Notes under the pieces: generated by a model
Databases searched by the model: none
Seen by the model: the letters and a program-made list of their open reading frames with translations, nothing else
What the model was told of the DNA's origin: nothing
Program-made: the position numbers and the translations under genes
Part shown: one piece after another, positions 1-8,449 of the stretch
Position numbering within the stretch: the first letter of the stretch is position 1
Layout of the letters: each line of letters starts with the position of its first letter
DNA from: Conexibacter sp. DBS9H8
Lineage (GTDB): Bacteria > Actinomycetota > Thermoleophilia > Solirubrobacterales > Solirubrobacteraceae
Length of the DNA stretch: 64,000 nucleotides
Assembly: GCF_023330685.1 (NCBI RefSeq)
Contig: NZ_CP097128.1
Location: 124,001-188,000, forward strand
Direction: 5' to 3'

Positions 1-13
1 GGTCGCCCGTTAC

Positions 14-1759
14 GTGCGTTCCCCCCACCACGCACACGCCGCGGCATCGGCCTGTGATGACGGAGCCCCCGTCGACGCGTTCCTGAGGCTCGCCTGCCTC
101 ACCTACGGCGACGATGACCCCGACCGGTTCCGGCAGGCGACGGCCCTGCTGTTCGCGCACGAGGGGTTGGCATGCGCGAGCATCCACACGATCGCGGTGA
201 CCGGCGAGGTCGAGGCCGCTCGCGCATGGCTGGCCGATGATCCCTCCCAGGCATCCCTGGTCGGCGGCCCGTTCGCGTGGGAGCCACTGCTGTATCTGAC
301 CTACTCGCGGGTGCCGCTGTGCTCGGGCTGCTCGAGTGTCGGGGTCGCGCGGCTGTTGCTCGAACAGGGAGCGGATCCGAACGCCGGCTACCTGTGGGAG
401 GGGCTGCTTCCCCCGTTCACCGCCCTGACCGGGGCGCTGGGTGGCGGCGGCAGACTCCCAAAGCATCCGGAGGGACTCGCACTCGCGCGCCTGCTGCTCG
501 AGTTCGGTGCCGACCCCAATGATGCTCAGGCGATCTACAACGAGGGCGGGGACGAGAGCGCAGATGAGGAGTGGCTTGAACTGCTGTTCGCATTCGGGCT
601 CGGCCGCGGCGACGGCGGTCCGTGGCGGCGCCGGTTCGGTGACCGCCAGGATTCGCCGACCAAGATGCTCGAGGATCTGCTGATCGCCGCGGCGACACGC
701 GGACACACCGAACGCGTTCGGCGGCTGCTCGCCCGTGGCGTCGATCCCGACGGTGCTCGGATCACGCACCCGATCTACGGCGGCCGCTCACCCGTGCAAC
801 AGGCGGCGCTCAACGGGCACATGGACATCGTTGCGCTCCTCGTCGACGCCGGCGCGACCTGGGAGCACGATGCCGTTGACGCCCTGATTGCCGCCGCGAT
901 GGCTGGCGACCGCCCCGCGGTGGAACGGCTCCTGGCGGCGAAGCCCGGCTGCCGCGAGCGTGCGCTCGAACGCTACCCCGTTCAGCTCGTTCGCGCCGCC
1001 GAGCAGAACCGCCGTGACGCGGTGGCGCAACTCCTCGCGTTGGGGTTCGACCCCAACGCGCGCTCGCAGACCACACCGTTGCACGAGGCCGCGATGCGCG
1101 GCAACCTCGCCGTCATCGACCTGCTCCTCGCTCACGGGGCGGACCCGACCGTGCACGATCGGGCCCACCACGCGACCCCGGCCGGGTGGGCCGAGCACCA
1201 CGACCAACCCGAGGCCCAACGGGTTCTGGCCGAGGCCGAGGCAGCGGCCGAGGCAGCGGCCGAGGCAGCGACGACGCGAGACCGTGCCATCGCGGGCATG
1301 GCCTCGGCGGACCCCTCGGGAGCGGCGATGCGGACGGTGACCGTCGCGTTCACCGCCGCGGCGGCGGGCCGGTTTGACGAGCTCGGCGGTCTGCTCGCAG
1401 AGGCGATCGACTGGCGGGGACTCCCGGACGGGCAGGATGCGATCCCGCGTTGTGCCGGACGCGACGCGTCGCTCGAGCGGATCCGGACCGGGCTGTTGGC
1501 GCGCCGAGACGTGTCGGTCCGCGCGTTCGTCGAGGTCGGTGATCGGGTCCTCGCGCACGTGCGCCGGGTCCGAGATGATGAGAGCGGTCCCCCCGAGCGG
1601 TTCCTCGTCGCCGAGGTCCGCGATGGGCAGATCACCCATCTCCACGCCTACGTGACCCAGGCCGAGGCCGAGGCCGCTCTGCATGCCGGCGAGCCGGCTG
1701 ACGCGAAGAGTGACCCTGCGGCGCGACCCGCACCGGCGACCATGGCGGACCCGAAATGA
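14..1759 (+). CDS. Ankyrin-repeat protein with C-terminal NTF2/SnoaL-like domain
   Basis: Ankyrin-type repeats are visible around residues 105-125, 150-170, 228-285 and 325-403, with recurring LLL-x(3)-GADPN and TPLHEAAMRGN cores. They are followed by a Glu/Ala linker (about 402-418) encoded by three exact 12-bp DNA repeats (1235-1270), and then a domain of about 130 residues resembling NTF2/SnoaL-like folds. Ankyrin repeats bind proteins. The C-terminal domain could bind a small ligand or be enzymatic, and no catalytic set can be assigned. The listed start is GTG at position 14, but the frame is open to the window edge, so the true start may lie upstream. The cellular role is unknown. Confidence 0.8.
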   Translation: MRSPHHAHAAASACDDGAPVDAFLRLACLTYGDDDPDRFRQATALLFAHEGLACASIHTIAVTGEVEAARAWLADDPSQASLVGGPFAWEPLLYLTYSRVPLCSGCSSVGVARLLLEQGADPNAGYLWEGLLPPFTALTGALGGGGRLPKHPEGLALARLLLEFGADPNDAQAIYNEGGDESADEEWLELLFAFGLGRGDGGPWRRRFGDRQDSPTKMLEDLLIAAATRGHTERVRRLLARGVDPDGARITHPIYGGRSPVQQAALNGHMDIVALLVDAGATWEHDAVDALIAAAMAGDRPAVERLLAAKPGCRERALERYPVQLVRAAEQNRRDAVAQLLALGFDPNARSQTTPLHEAAMRGNLAVIDLLLAHGADPTVHDRAHHATPAGWAEHHDQPEAQRVLAEAEAAAEAAAEAATTRDRAIAGMASADPSGAAMRTVTVAFTAAAAGRFDELGGLLAEAIDWRGLPDGQDAIPRCAGRDASLERIRTGLLARRDVSVRAFVEVGDRVLAHVRRVRDDESGPPERFLVAEVRDGQITHLHAYVTQAEAEAALHAGEPADAKSDPAARPAPATMADPK

Positions 1760-1819
1760 ACTGCGGCACGAACGGACAGGCCGTGACCTGTCTCCCGCTC
1801 AGAGCGTCCGGACGCGGCG

Positions 1820-2250
1820 CTACCGGTGACGCATCCAGAGGTTCTCCTCACGATGGACGGCACGGTCCTGCTCCCGGTCGCCCCCGACGAGGTTGAGGGC
1901 ATCCGCCACCACGTGGACACCGGAGACCCGCACGGCCATCTCCGCCCTTTGCTCCCACTCGGCGGCCGTGCCGGCGAGGACCATCGAGTTCGGTGCGGGT
2001 TTTGAGGATCACCGCACCCAGGCGCTGATGGGTGCGGATCCACGGGCCGATGGAGAGACCGTCCTCACGCCTCACGTTCACGTAATCGCTCATCATCACC
2101 TGCGGGTAACGGTGCTCGAGAACGGCCTCGCCGAGTGGACCCAACCGGGCGGCATGGACGACGAGCCAGCGACCGTCTTGGTTTGGCGCGACCGGGACGG
2201 ACGTCCGGTTCATGCCGCGATCATGATCGCCGACGGGTGGCTCATCCATA
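1820..2250 (-). pseudogene. Decayed gene, C-terminal remnant of an acetyltransferase-like protein
   Basis: No single minus-strand frame reads through, but three consecutive frames give one protein-like string. The first contains MMSDYVNVRREDGLSIGPW and ends near VILKT. The second begins near 1988 with SMVLAGTAAEWEQRAEMAV. The third begins near 1881 and ends ENLWMRHR followed by TAG at 1820-1822. The breaks fall near 1985-2000 and at a C5 run (1881-1885). The tail pattern (SDPW-like, S-M-x-x-x-G-T, N-x-W-x-R-H) reminds me of GNAT-like actinobacterial proteins, but the family assignment is weak. The 5' limit is not defined. It lies just outside the proposed island. Confidence 0.5.
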
Positions 2251-2350
2251 AGCCGTCCCAAGGATGGATGCCCCCCCACGAAGGTCCTGGCAATTCCAGA
2301 CGGCACGTGCAGCGCGAGGCCCCCTGACCGGCATCTCAGCCGCCGCCACA
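2100..2350 (+). pseudogene. Possible plus-strand gene remnant with frameshift at a C7 tract
   Basis: One plus-strand frame reads plausible protein (DGRPVHAAIMIADGWLIHK and PSQGWMPP) up to a run of seven Cs at 2271-2277. After a one-base shift it continues TKVLAIPDG...RHLSRRHIS and stops near 2354. It overlaps the minus-strand remnant above, so one of the two may be a mirror artefact of coding composition. No start codon or upstream half is evident and the function is unrecognised. Confidence 0.3.
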
Positions 2351-2483
2351 TCAGCTGAGGAGCCGAACCGAGCCGGGTTGGCGATCAAGCCGTCGGGCCG
2401 ATCATCTTCCAAACGTCGATGATGGCGAAGCGATCGGGGCACGTCACCACGTGGCTGGTCCTCAACCCAGCCAGCCGAAACGA

Positions 2484-2601
2484 GCGGCCCCGCGGACGCG
2501 GGGACGCGGGGCCGCGGGAGTCCGATTCGTACCCGCAGTCCGTACCGAATCGGAATCTCGCCGACTGCTTGAACGAACTGTCCACGGTGCGGACAGTTTT
2601 T
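2484..2601. other. Cluster of three hairpins next to the island end
   Basis: Three successive inverted repeats occur. The first is a perfect 11-bp arm pair at 2484-2494/2505-2515. The second is a 9-bp pair with a bulged extension at about 2520-2553. The third, at 2576-2601 (arms AACTGTCC/GGACAGTT followed by T5), looks like an intrinsic terminator. The last is the counterpart of the terminator beside tRNA-Asp at 11442-11464, so the similarity between the two island ends extends beyond the tRNA fragment. Confidence 0.5.
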
Positions 2602-2642
2602 GAACGGGAGCGACGGGACTCGAACCCGCGACCGCCGGCGTG
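2601..2642 (-). repeat. attL-like copy of the tRNA-Asp 3' part
   Basis: The 42 bases here match 11467-11508 at 41 positions. On the minus strand they correspond to the anticodon-stem 3' side, variable loop, T-arm and acceptor 3' strand of tRNA-Asp plus a few flanking bases. The rest of the tRNA (D-arm and 5' acceptor strand) is absent here. Partial duplication of a tRNA 3' end next to a tyrosine integrase is the classic footprint of site-specific island integration. Confidence 0.75.
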
Positions 2643-2732
2643 CCAAGCCGTCTGCGAGGGATCACACTCCCGTAGATACTGGGAATCTCCCGTATCTATG
2701 GGGGCTTTTTGAGACTTGTCTCGTATTGGTCT

Positions 2733-2754
2733 GGTACCCGCGGTGGTACCCGCG
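2733..2754 (+). repeat. Paired 10-bp direct repeat, candidate integrase arm site
   Basis: GGTACCCGCG occurs twice, separated by two bases. It lies about 90 bp inside the left island end and just upstream of the integrase. A degenerate version of the same doublet lies at about 11391-11412, about 55 bp inside the right end. Direct-repeat doublets near both att sites are typical of arm-type binding sites for tyrosine recombinases. This is inference from position and sequence only. Confidence 0.4.
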
Positions 2755-2782
2755 AACGGAGGTGGGTTTAGAGTGCTCCTGA

Positions 2783-4104
2783 GATGACCTGACCGCGCGA
2801 CCGACCGGCAACGTCCTCATCGTCGAGCGTGACGGCGGGCCGGTCTACTACGGCAAGTGGCGCGATCCGACCCGCCGCCAGGTGAAGAAGCGGCTCGGTC
2901 CGGCCTGGGTCGTGCGCGACGGCGAGGGCTGGAAGAAGCGGCGGGCCGTCCCGCGGACGGGTACCTCGACGAGCGGACGGCGATCGTGCTCCTCGACGCG
3001 GCGATCCAGGAGCACGCGGCCAAGCTTGCGCGCCCGGCGCCGACCCGCGCGATCACGTTCGCCGAGGCGGCCACGGCCTGGCTCGCCCATCTCGAGCACG
3101 TCGTCGGCGCGAAGCCGTCGACACTCTCGGACTACTGCTACATGCTCGCCCCTGCCGACGGCGTTCCGCGCAAGCGCGGCCGCGCTCCGGTCGGCCGGAT
3201 CGATCGCGCCTTCAGCCGGCGGCCGCTCGGTGAGATCACGACGATCGAGATCAAGCAGTGGCTCGAGTCGCTGGATCGCGAGGACATCTCGCCACGGACG
3301 GTGAACAAGCACCGCCAGGTCGTCGCCTCGGTGTTCGAGTACGCCATCGCCGACGGCGAGTACGGCATCGCCGAGAACCCGGTGCACGGCACGCCCAAGC
3401 GCCGGGAGTCTGATCCCAAGCCGATCGACACCTACTCCCCCGAGGAGGTCATGGCGCTGGCCCGCGCAGCGCGAGCCGGCTTGCACCGCGATTCCTCCCG
3501 GCCCGCGGCCTCGGAGTCCGAGCAGCTCGACCGTGCGTGGGCTGATGAGCAGGACGCCTGCCTCTACATCGTCGCTGCGTTCACCGGTCTCCGACTCGGA
3601 GAGCTGCTCGCCCTGCGCTGGCGCCACGTGAGCGTCGGCGACGCACGCCTGCTCGTCGAGTCCGCCTACTCGGCCGGGGAGCTGCGCTCGACGAAGTCCC
3701 GCCGCTGGCGAGCCGTGCCTCTCGCCGATCAGGCCGCCGCGGCGCTCGGTCGTCTTGCCGCGCGTGGGCGCTTCATCGGCCGTGACGATCCGGTGTTCTG
3801 CGGGGACGTCGGTGACCCGCTCGATCCCTCGGCGCTGCGTCGCCGCTACGCGCGCACGCAGGAGGCGACCGGCGTGCGCAAGCTGCGCTTCCACGACCTG
3901 CGTCACAGCTTCGGGACGCTTGTGATCCGGGAGTTCGACCCGGCGACCGTCAAGGAGTTCATGGGCCACACCAAGCTGAGCACGACCGAGCGCTACCTTC
4001 ACGCCCGTCCGCGGCGCGGAGACGCCGCACGGCTCACGCGGGCCTTCGCCGGCGACGAGGTGCCCGCAGATCCGGTCGAGCGGTCGCTGAGCAGCGACGC
4101 GTGA
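2783..4104 (+). pseudogene. Tyrosine recombinase/integrase with frameshifted N-terminus
   Basis: The catalytic part is intact. An SAM-like core-binding domain (about 60-150 in the 2857 frame) is followed by the R-containing segment FTGLRLGELLALRWRHV, the HxLR motif in RFHDLRHSFGTL, and the tyrosine in GHTKLSTTERYLHA. The conserved N-terminal arm-binding segment (VERDGGPVYYGKWRDP...KKRR) is encoded in a different frame from 2783. The two frames would join if one G were added to the GGG at 2943-2945. That N-terminal frame also lacks a normal start, because the nearby ATG (2784) hits TGA after two codons. A GTG at 2857 could still start a protein lacking the arm-binding domain. Either the gene is damaged or the assembly has homopolymer errors. 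Its 3' end overlaps the downstream toxin gene by GTGA. Confidence 0.8.
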
Positions 4105-4580
4105 GCGACACGCCGCCCAGATACGCGCTCGAGTTCTACACCGACGAGGCTGGCGATGAACCTGTGCTGCGCTGGCTGCGTGAGGAGCTGTCGCCCTTTC
4201 AACCCCGCGCGCTCGGCGTCGCCATGGCCGAGATCCTCCAGGTCGAGGGAATCGGCGTCTGCCAGCGTGGCTACGGCAAGCAGCTCGGCGGGGGCCTCTT
4301 CGAGGTCCGCCTGCGCCATGACGCGGCGGAGATCCTGAAGATCGTCGGCAAACCGTTCCGGGTCGAGCCGGCCGGAGAGCGAATCCTCCTGCGGGTCTTC
4401 TGCCACGCCCATGGCGACCGGCTCATCCTGCTCCTGGGCGGCTACGACAAGGGCGCCGACCCAAGCCCGCGCCGGCAGCAGCGGGAGATCGAGATCGCAC
4501 GATCCCGCCTTGCCGACTTCCTTCCGCCGGCGGAGCAATATGGGCTAACGTCCATATCTGTTTCAGCCGATCTGACTTGA
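4101..4580 (+). CDS. RelE/HigB-type toxin (phage Gp49-like)
   Basis: This 159-residue protein has the profile of the HigB/Gp49 branch of RelE mRNA interferases: an N-terminal EFYTDEAGDEPVLRWL helix, the central strand GGGLFEVRLRHDAAE, and RILLRVFCHAHGDRLILLLGGYDKG near residues 93-116. Such toxins cleave mRNA at the ribosome. It begins at a GTG overlapping the integrase stop (GTGA) and ends one base before the XRE gene, so toxin precedes antitoxin, the usual order in HigBA-like pairs. About 40 residues at the C-terminus extend past the usual fold. Confidence 0.8.
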   Translation: MSDTPPRYALEFYTDEAGDEPVLRWLREELSPFQPRALGVAMAEILQVEGIGVCQRGYGKQLGGGLFEVRLRHDAAEILKIVGKPFRVEPAGERILLRVFCHAHGDRLILLLGGYDKGADPSPRRQQREIEIARSRLADFLPPAEQYGLTSISVSADLT

Positions 4581-4581
4581 G

Positions 4582-4875
4582 ATGAGCACCTCCTTCAATG
4601 ACTTCATGGCCGAGGTTGAGGCCGAGGCCCAGGCCGAGGGCCCCGAGGCCGTCGCCGAGCTCGAGGCGCTGCGCCTGCACTACTCCTTGGCGCGCCAGCT
4701 CAGTGAGCGCCGGCGCGAGCGTCACCTCACCCAGAAGCAGCTCGCCGAGCTCTCCGGCATCGACCAGGCCGAGATCAGCCGCATCGAACGCGCGCAGGCG
4801 AACCCGACGACGGCCACGCTCGGCGCCCTCGCTCGGGCGCTCGGCGTCGACGTCCGCCTTGTCGCCGTCTCCTAG
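4582..4875 (+). CDS. XRE-family antitoxin/repressor
   Basis: This 97-residue protein has an acidic N-terminal helix (residues 1-35) and a Cro/C1-type helix-turn-helix at about 40-90, with LTQKQLAELSGIDQAEISRIE as the recognition region. It lies one base after the RelE/HigB-like toxin. It probably neutralises that toxin and autorepresses the pair. Both genes sit behind the integrase with overlaps, so they may be co-transcribed with it. Confidence 0.85.
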   Translation: MSTSFNDFMAEVEAEAQAEGPEAVAELEALRLHYSLARQLSERRRERHLTQKQLAELSGIDQAEISRIERAQANPTTATLGALARALGVDVRLVAVS

Positions 4876-5630
4876 CCCACGACAGCTCACCCGGCCGCCG
4901 CTATGTGCGGTTGGGTGTTCGTCCACCACCAACCAGCCGCTGCCATCAACCATCCCTCCAGTGCCCCTCCTCGCATGTCTGATCCTTTCGATCTGGACCA
5001 CGTCCCCACACCAGGGTGCCGATGGATCTCAGTCCGTCCGTGACCATGGTTTGTTGCTGACCCCGGGTGCATGGAGTGCGACCGGGGTCAGCAACAAACC
5101 CGACGAACTGCAGCTGAAACGGTGAGCTCTGTCGGCACCCTGGTCGATACCCGAGTCGACCCTGCCTCGGTGGCATCAGCGCTCGGGCCACGCACCGTCT
5201 GGGTGGCTGGGGGCAGCGGCCCGCGTCGCCAGCCCAACATCTCCGCGCGCGACAGGTGTCATCGAGCTGGATGCTCGATCCGCGGCCAGCAAGTCCGCGC
5301 GCGTCAACCTTGCTGTTTGCTCACCTTCGACGTCGACTGCGCGCGACCACTCCCGCCGGCCCGGACGACCGGCACTCGATCCGCGCGCGACCGACAGCTC
5401 CTGGCTTACGCCGACTGGTCTTCGATGCGGCCGTTGCCAAGCAATTCGGCTGCGAGCGATTCGTCGCCGAAGCGCTGGTGCAGAGCTGGCCAGCGCGAAC
5501 GTGAATGCGATCGCCCGGCGTGGAGCGCGGGGCACCTGCTTTTGGCGAGATGCGGGACGAACCGGACTCCGTGAGACGTGCCCTGCATTCAGACTTCCGC
5601 AGAACGCGATGCCTGCGCGGAGTCCTTTTG
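4876..5630. other. Gene-poor stretch with a long hairpin
   Basis: I recognise no gene here. Open frames exist on both strands but their translations are Arg/Pro/Ser-rich shadows with no family resemblance. The one clear structure is the inverted repeat at 5048-5100. The stretch separates the toxin-antitoxin pair from a decayed CoA-transferase and may be island debris. Confidence 0.5.
5048..5100. repeat. 19-bp perfect inverted repeat
   Basis: The arms GGTTTGTTGCTGACCCCGG (5048-5066) and its exact complement (5082-5100) flank a 15-base loop. There is no T-run, so it is not a textbook terminator. It lies in the gene-poor part of the island. Confidence 0.8.
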
Positions 5631-5632
5631 GG

Positions 5633-6879
5633 TCACAACCACGCCCTGGCGGGCAGCCAGGTGGGGGTGTCGCGGCCGTAGCGTGCGGGTGGCCCTGGCC
5701 AACGACGCGGTTGGCTGCCGAGGCGTCCTGGCGGTGCCACCGCGGTGACGTGCGGGTCGAGGTCGATGAGATACGGCGCAGGGTCGACGTCGCTGTCCGC
5801 GACCCGCGCGCGACGTAGGAGGTCTTCGGCAGTGGCGGTGAGGGAGAGGTGGGCGATGTGCGTCCCGCCCGCTTGAGCGCTGGCAGGCGATGCCTTCCAG
5901 GGCGGTGGCTGCGATGAGATAGCCCGTGGTGTGGTCGAGCAGTTGGCAGGGCAGCGCGCCGGGGTCCCCGTAGGAGATGGCGATTCCCGTGGCGGCTTGG
6001 ACGAGTGAGTCGAAGCCGCGGCGCTCAGCGAATCGCGGCGCTCAGCGAATCCCGGAGTGCTTCCCCAGGCCGACAGCGTCACAACGACCAGGCCAGGATG
6101 GCGGTCGGCCATCATGTTGGGTGAGAGTCCGAAGCGGTCGAGCGCTCCGGGGCGATAGCCTGTGACAACGACGTCAGCGCGGGCCAGCAGCTCCTGGAGG
6201 TGTGGGTCGGCCAGGTCGAGGAGGGGGCTGCGCTTGGCGAGCAGCCCGTCGTACTGATGCAGCTTGAGTTCCGGGCGGCCGGGAAGGTCGATCCGGAGCA
6301 CGTCAGCCCCCAGCGCTCCCAGCATGCGGGTGCCAACGGGGCGGCGATGACACGCGTGAGATCAAGCACCCGCGGGCGAGTGGCAGGCCGTGGCGGTGCG
6401 CCAGGGATCGTCTGGGTGTCGATGAGGGGAAGAGGGTCGCCGGAGAACTCGCGCCACTGAGTGGCGGTGCGTACAGCGACCGCCAGGCCGCCCGCTTCGT
6501 ACACGCGGGTCTCGGCTTCAGCGGCGGGTAGGGCCCTGATCGCCGCCTCGATCCGGTCCGGGTCGGCGGCGAGCGAGAGCACCGAGCAGCGCATCCCGGT
6601 GCCCCGGATAGTTGGCGTGGGTCCGGACCCAGCCATCGGCGGCACGCCAAAAGCGTGACAGCGGCGCGAAGCCAGGCAGCGGGTGGCCGTCGAGGCGCAA
6701 CAGGCGTTCGCTGCGGATCGCGGCGGCGACATGGAGGGATCGATCTCGACGAGGACTCCGCCTTGCAGGGTGGCCGCCGCTTCAAGGGCGCGTTCGACCG
6801 CCTCAACCGCTATCGCCTCGCCGCCAAGGGCCCGGCTTGGTCCTGCTCGCTGCCCGGATTGGCAGCTGAAGTCGGGGCG
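5633..6879 (-). pseudogene. CaiB/BaiF-type (class III) CoA-transferase, multiply frameshifted
   Basis: Class III CoA-transferase sequence is spread over all three minus-strand frames. From the 5' side these are AVEAVERALEAAATLQGG, then LDGHPLPGFAPLSRFWRAADG (near 6700-6620), then the stretch ending RPRVLDLTRVIAAP (near 6350), then MLGALGADVLRIDLPGRPEL through VVVTLSAWGSTPGFAERR (6325-6030), then further shifts. At least four frame changes make a functional product unlikely. Intact family members move CoA between carboxylic acids. It lies directly downstream of, and in the same direction as, the CGNR regulator gene, which might have controlled it. Confidence 0.8.
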
Positions 6880-7488
6880 CTACTTCGCATGGCGGGCCCG
6901 GTGCCGTCGCGCCTTTGCGACGTTGCCGCAGCCCTGCATCGAGCACCACCGGCGCTGGCCGTTGCGGGAGCGGTCATAAAACCGTGCGCTGCAAGTATCC
7001 GACGCGCAGATCCGTACGCGCGCGCGCTGTTCAGTCCCGAGCATCTCCGCGGCATCACGCGCGATCAGGCCCAGCGCATAGCGCCCCGGATGCGCGGGGA
7101 AGCCAGGGCTGAGCACCGGCTGCGAACCGTCACGAGGCACCCTGAGGCGGTCGGGGAGGTGTGCTCCGGGCAGCCAGGCTTCGATGATGTGCAGGGCATC
7201 ATCGTCCACGGCGGTTCGCGCGAGAAGCGCGTCGGTCGTCAGGCTGACCGCCTCGCGCAGGTCAAGCGCGGACAGGAGCAGCTCACGGTCGACGGGTGGC
7301 AGCTCGGTGAGCAGCCCGGCCTGGACGACCCATTCGGCGAGGTCGTCAGGGGTGACGAGCGTCTCGACGTTGCGCCACCACCGTTCACGGCGAGTATTGA
7401 CGAAGTCAAGCGCGGGGCGGCCGGCGAGCCAGTACCACCACGGCGCGCCGCGATCCAACGGAAGGGAGAGATCGTCAGGAAGGTCCAT
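6880..7488 (-). CDS. CGNR zinc-finger regulator with ABATE-like domain
   Basis: This intact 202-residue protein has an N-terminal ABATE-type domain (ALDFVNTRRERWWRN, about 30-45) and a C-terminal CGNR zinc finger (about 158-195) with CASDTCSARFYDRS and WCSMQGCGNVAKARRHRAR, including the CGN signature and three further cysteines. Members are predicted stress-related transcription factors. It is divergent from the cupin gene (46 bp between starts), so the shared intergenic region probably holds its operator. Downstream is the decayed CoA-transferase. Confidence 0.9.
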   Translation of the reverse strand: MDLPDDLSLPLDRGAPWWYWLAGRPALDFVNTRRERWWRNVETLVTPDDLAEWVVQAGLLTELPPVDRELLLSALDLREAVSLTTDALLARTAVDDDALHIIEAWLPGAHLPDRLRVPRDGSQPVLSPGFPAHPGRYALGLIARDAAEMLGTEQRARVRICASDTCSARFYDRSRNGQRRWCSMQGCGNVAKARRHRARHAK

Positions 7489-7534
7489 AACCGCCTATTG
7501 ACTCCGAACAGGTTACGGATTAGCGTAGCGGCTC

Positions 7535-7960
7535 GTGTCCTATAGCTACGTGCCGGCCGCAGACGCGTTCTGGCGGCCCTCCAACCAGATGGGCGTCCTG
7601 AACACCGATCTCGCCAAACAGCTCGGAACATCAGTCTTCGGCGCTCGGCTCTGGCGACTCACGCCCGGCCAGGCGTCGACCAAACACCGCCACCAACAGC
7701 AAACCGAGCTTTATGTTCTCCTCGAGGGCACCGGACGCATCCGCGTCGAGGGCGAGCTCCTCACGCTGGCGCCACTGTCGGCGGTGACGGTCGATCCCCC
7801 GACCGTCCGTCAGATCTTCAACGACACCGACAGCGACGCGCTGTGGCTCGTTGTCGGGGCGCCGGCCGAGGCGGCCAACACGCTCGAGATGACGCCCGAG
7901 AAGCTCGCCGAACTCTACCCCGACGGACCCAAGGCACTGCCACCCGAACTCGCTCGATAG
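7535..7960 (+). CDS. Small cupin-domain protein
   Basis: This 141-residue single-domain cupin starts at GTG. Motif 1 is recognisable as G-x(5)-KHRHQQQTELYVLLEGTGRIRV (about 48-72), with His residues and the Glu suited to bind a metal. The second half is around LAPLSAVTVDPPTVRQIFND, in which the motif-2 histidine is less clear. Cupins range from dioxygenases and isomerases to sugar or auxin binders, and the substrate cannot be told. It is divergent from the CGNR regulator, which may regulate it. Confidence 0.85.
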   Translation: MSYSYVPAADAFWRPSNQMGVLNTDLAKQLGTSVFGARLWRLTPGQASTKHRHQQQTELYVLLEGTGRIRVEGELLTLAPLSAVTVDPPTVRQIFNDTDSDALWLVVGAPAEAANTLEMTPEKLAELYPDGPKALPPELAR

Positions 7961-7993
7961 CCACATTCGGGCGGCCGGCGGCCGGCAGTGCGG

Positions 7994-8161
7994 TCAGGCG
8001 CGGAGCCCGTGATACAGCGCCGCGGTGACTTCTCCACCCAGTTGGGTCCAGTCAACACCGGGCGGTCCTGCTTTCGTTCGGCGGCGAGGATCTCGCCCGA
8101 GGGCATCGACCGAGCCCTCCTCCGCGCGGACAGCACGAGCGGACGCCTTTTTGTCTGCCAT
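7994..8161 (-). CDS. Possible small ORF (55 aa), unknown
   Basis: A minus-strand ATG frame encodes a Lys/Arg-rich N-terminus (MADKKASARAVRAEEG) and ends WTQLGGEVTAALYHGLRA. It is divergent from the second toxin-antitoxin pair and convergent with the cupin. No family is recognised and there is no convincing ribosome binding site, so it may be spurious or the remnant of a small DNA-binding protein. Confidence 0.25.
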   Translation of the reverse strand: MADKKASARAVRAEEGSVDALGRDPRRRTKAGPPGVDWTQLGGEVTAALYHGLRA

Positions 8162-8170
8162 AATTGCTGA

Positions 8171-8449
8171 GTGGAGATCAGATGGGCTCGATCCGCGACC
8201 AAGCACCGCATCAGCCGCACACGAAGCGAGTACGCGATCCGGAACGCCATCGCCGTGATCGACCAGCCTGCGCCGGACGACAGCCCGCACCGAGATGTTC
8301 GCGTCGTGTTCCTTGGCCCAGATGCCGACGGGAGGATGCTTGAGGTCATGGCCGTCGAGACCGCCGAGGGGTTCTTGGTGATCCACGCGATGCTGATCCG
8401 ACGCAAGTACCTCGACTACCTAGAAGGAGCCAGCGATGAGCAAGCGTGA
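8171..8449 (+). CDS. Small toxin-like protein paired with an RHH antitoxin
   Basis: This 92-residue protein starts at GTG and reads EIRWARSATKHRISR, then a strand-rich core (DVRVVFLGPDADGRMLEVMAVETAEGF, in part) ending LVIHAMLIRRKYLDYL. The layout (basic N-terminal helix with a His, then strands ending in H-A-M) is shared with small actinobacterial proteins encoded before ribbon-helix-helix genes and often described as BrnT/DUF4258-like toxins. That family link is by pattern only. The reading frame overlaps the antitoxin gene by 14 bases, indicating translational coupling. Confidence 0.55.
   Translation: MEIRWARSATKHRISRTRSEYAIRNAIAVIDQPAPDDSPHRDVRVVFLGPDADGRMLEVMAVETAEGFLVIHAMLIRRKYLDYLEGASDEQA

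Noticed and set aside
788-1684. 298-codon minus-strand frame opposite the ankyrin gene
   Set aside because: Its translation is Arg/Gly/Val-rich with no family features and mirrors the real gene, a shadow of high-GC codon use.
2601-2660. Complete second tRNA gene (an Ala-like GGC loop can be drawn)
   Set aside because: The D-arm and 5' acceptor strand are missing and the extended stem does not pair, so it is only a partial tRNA copy.
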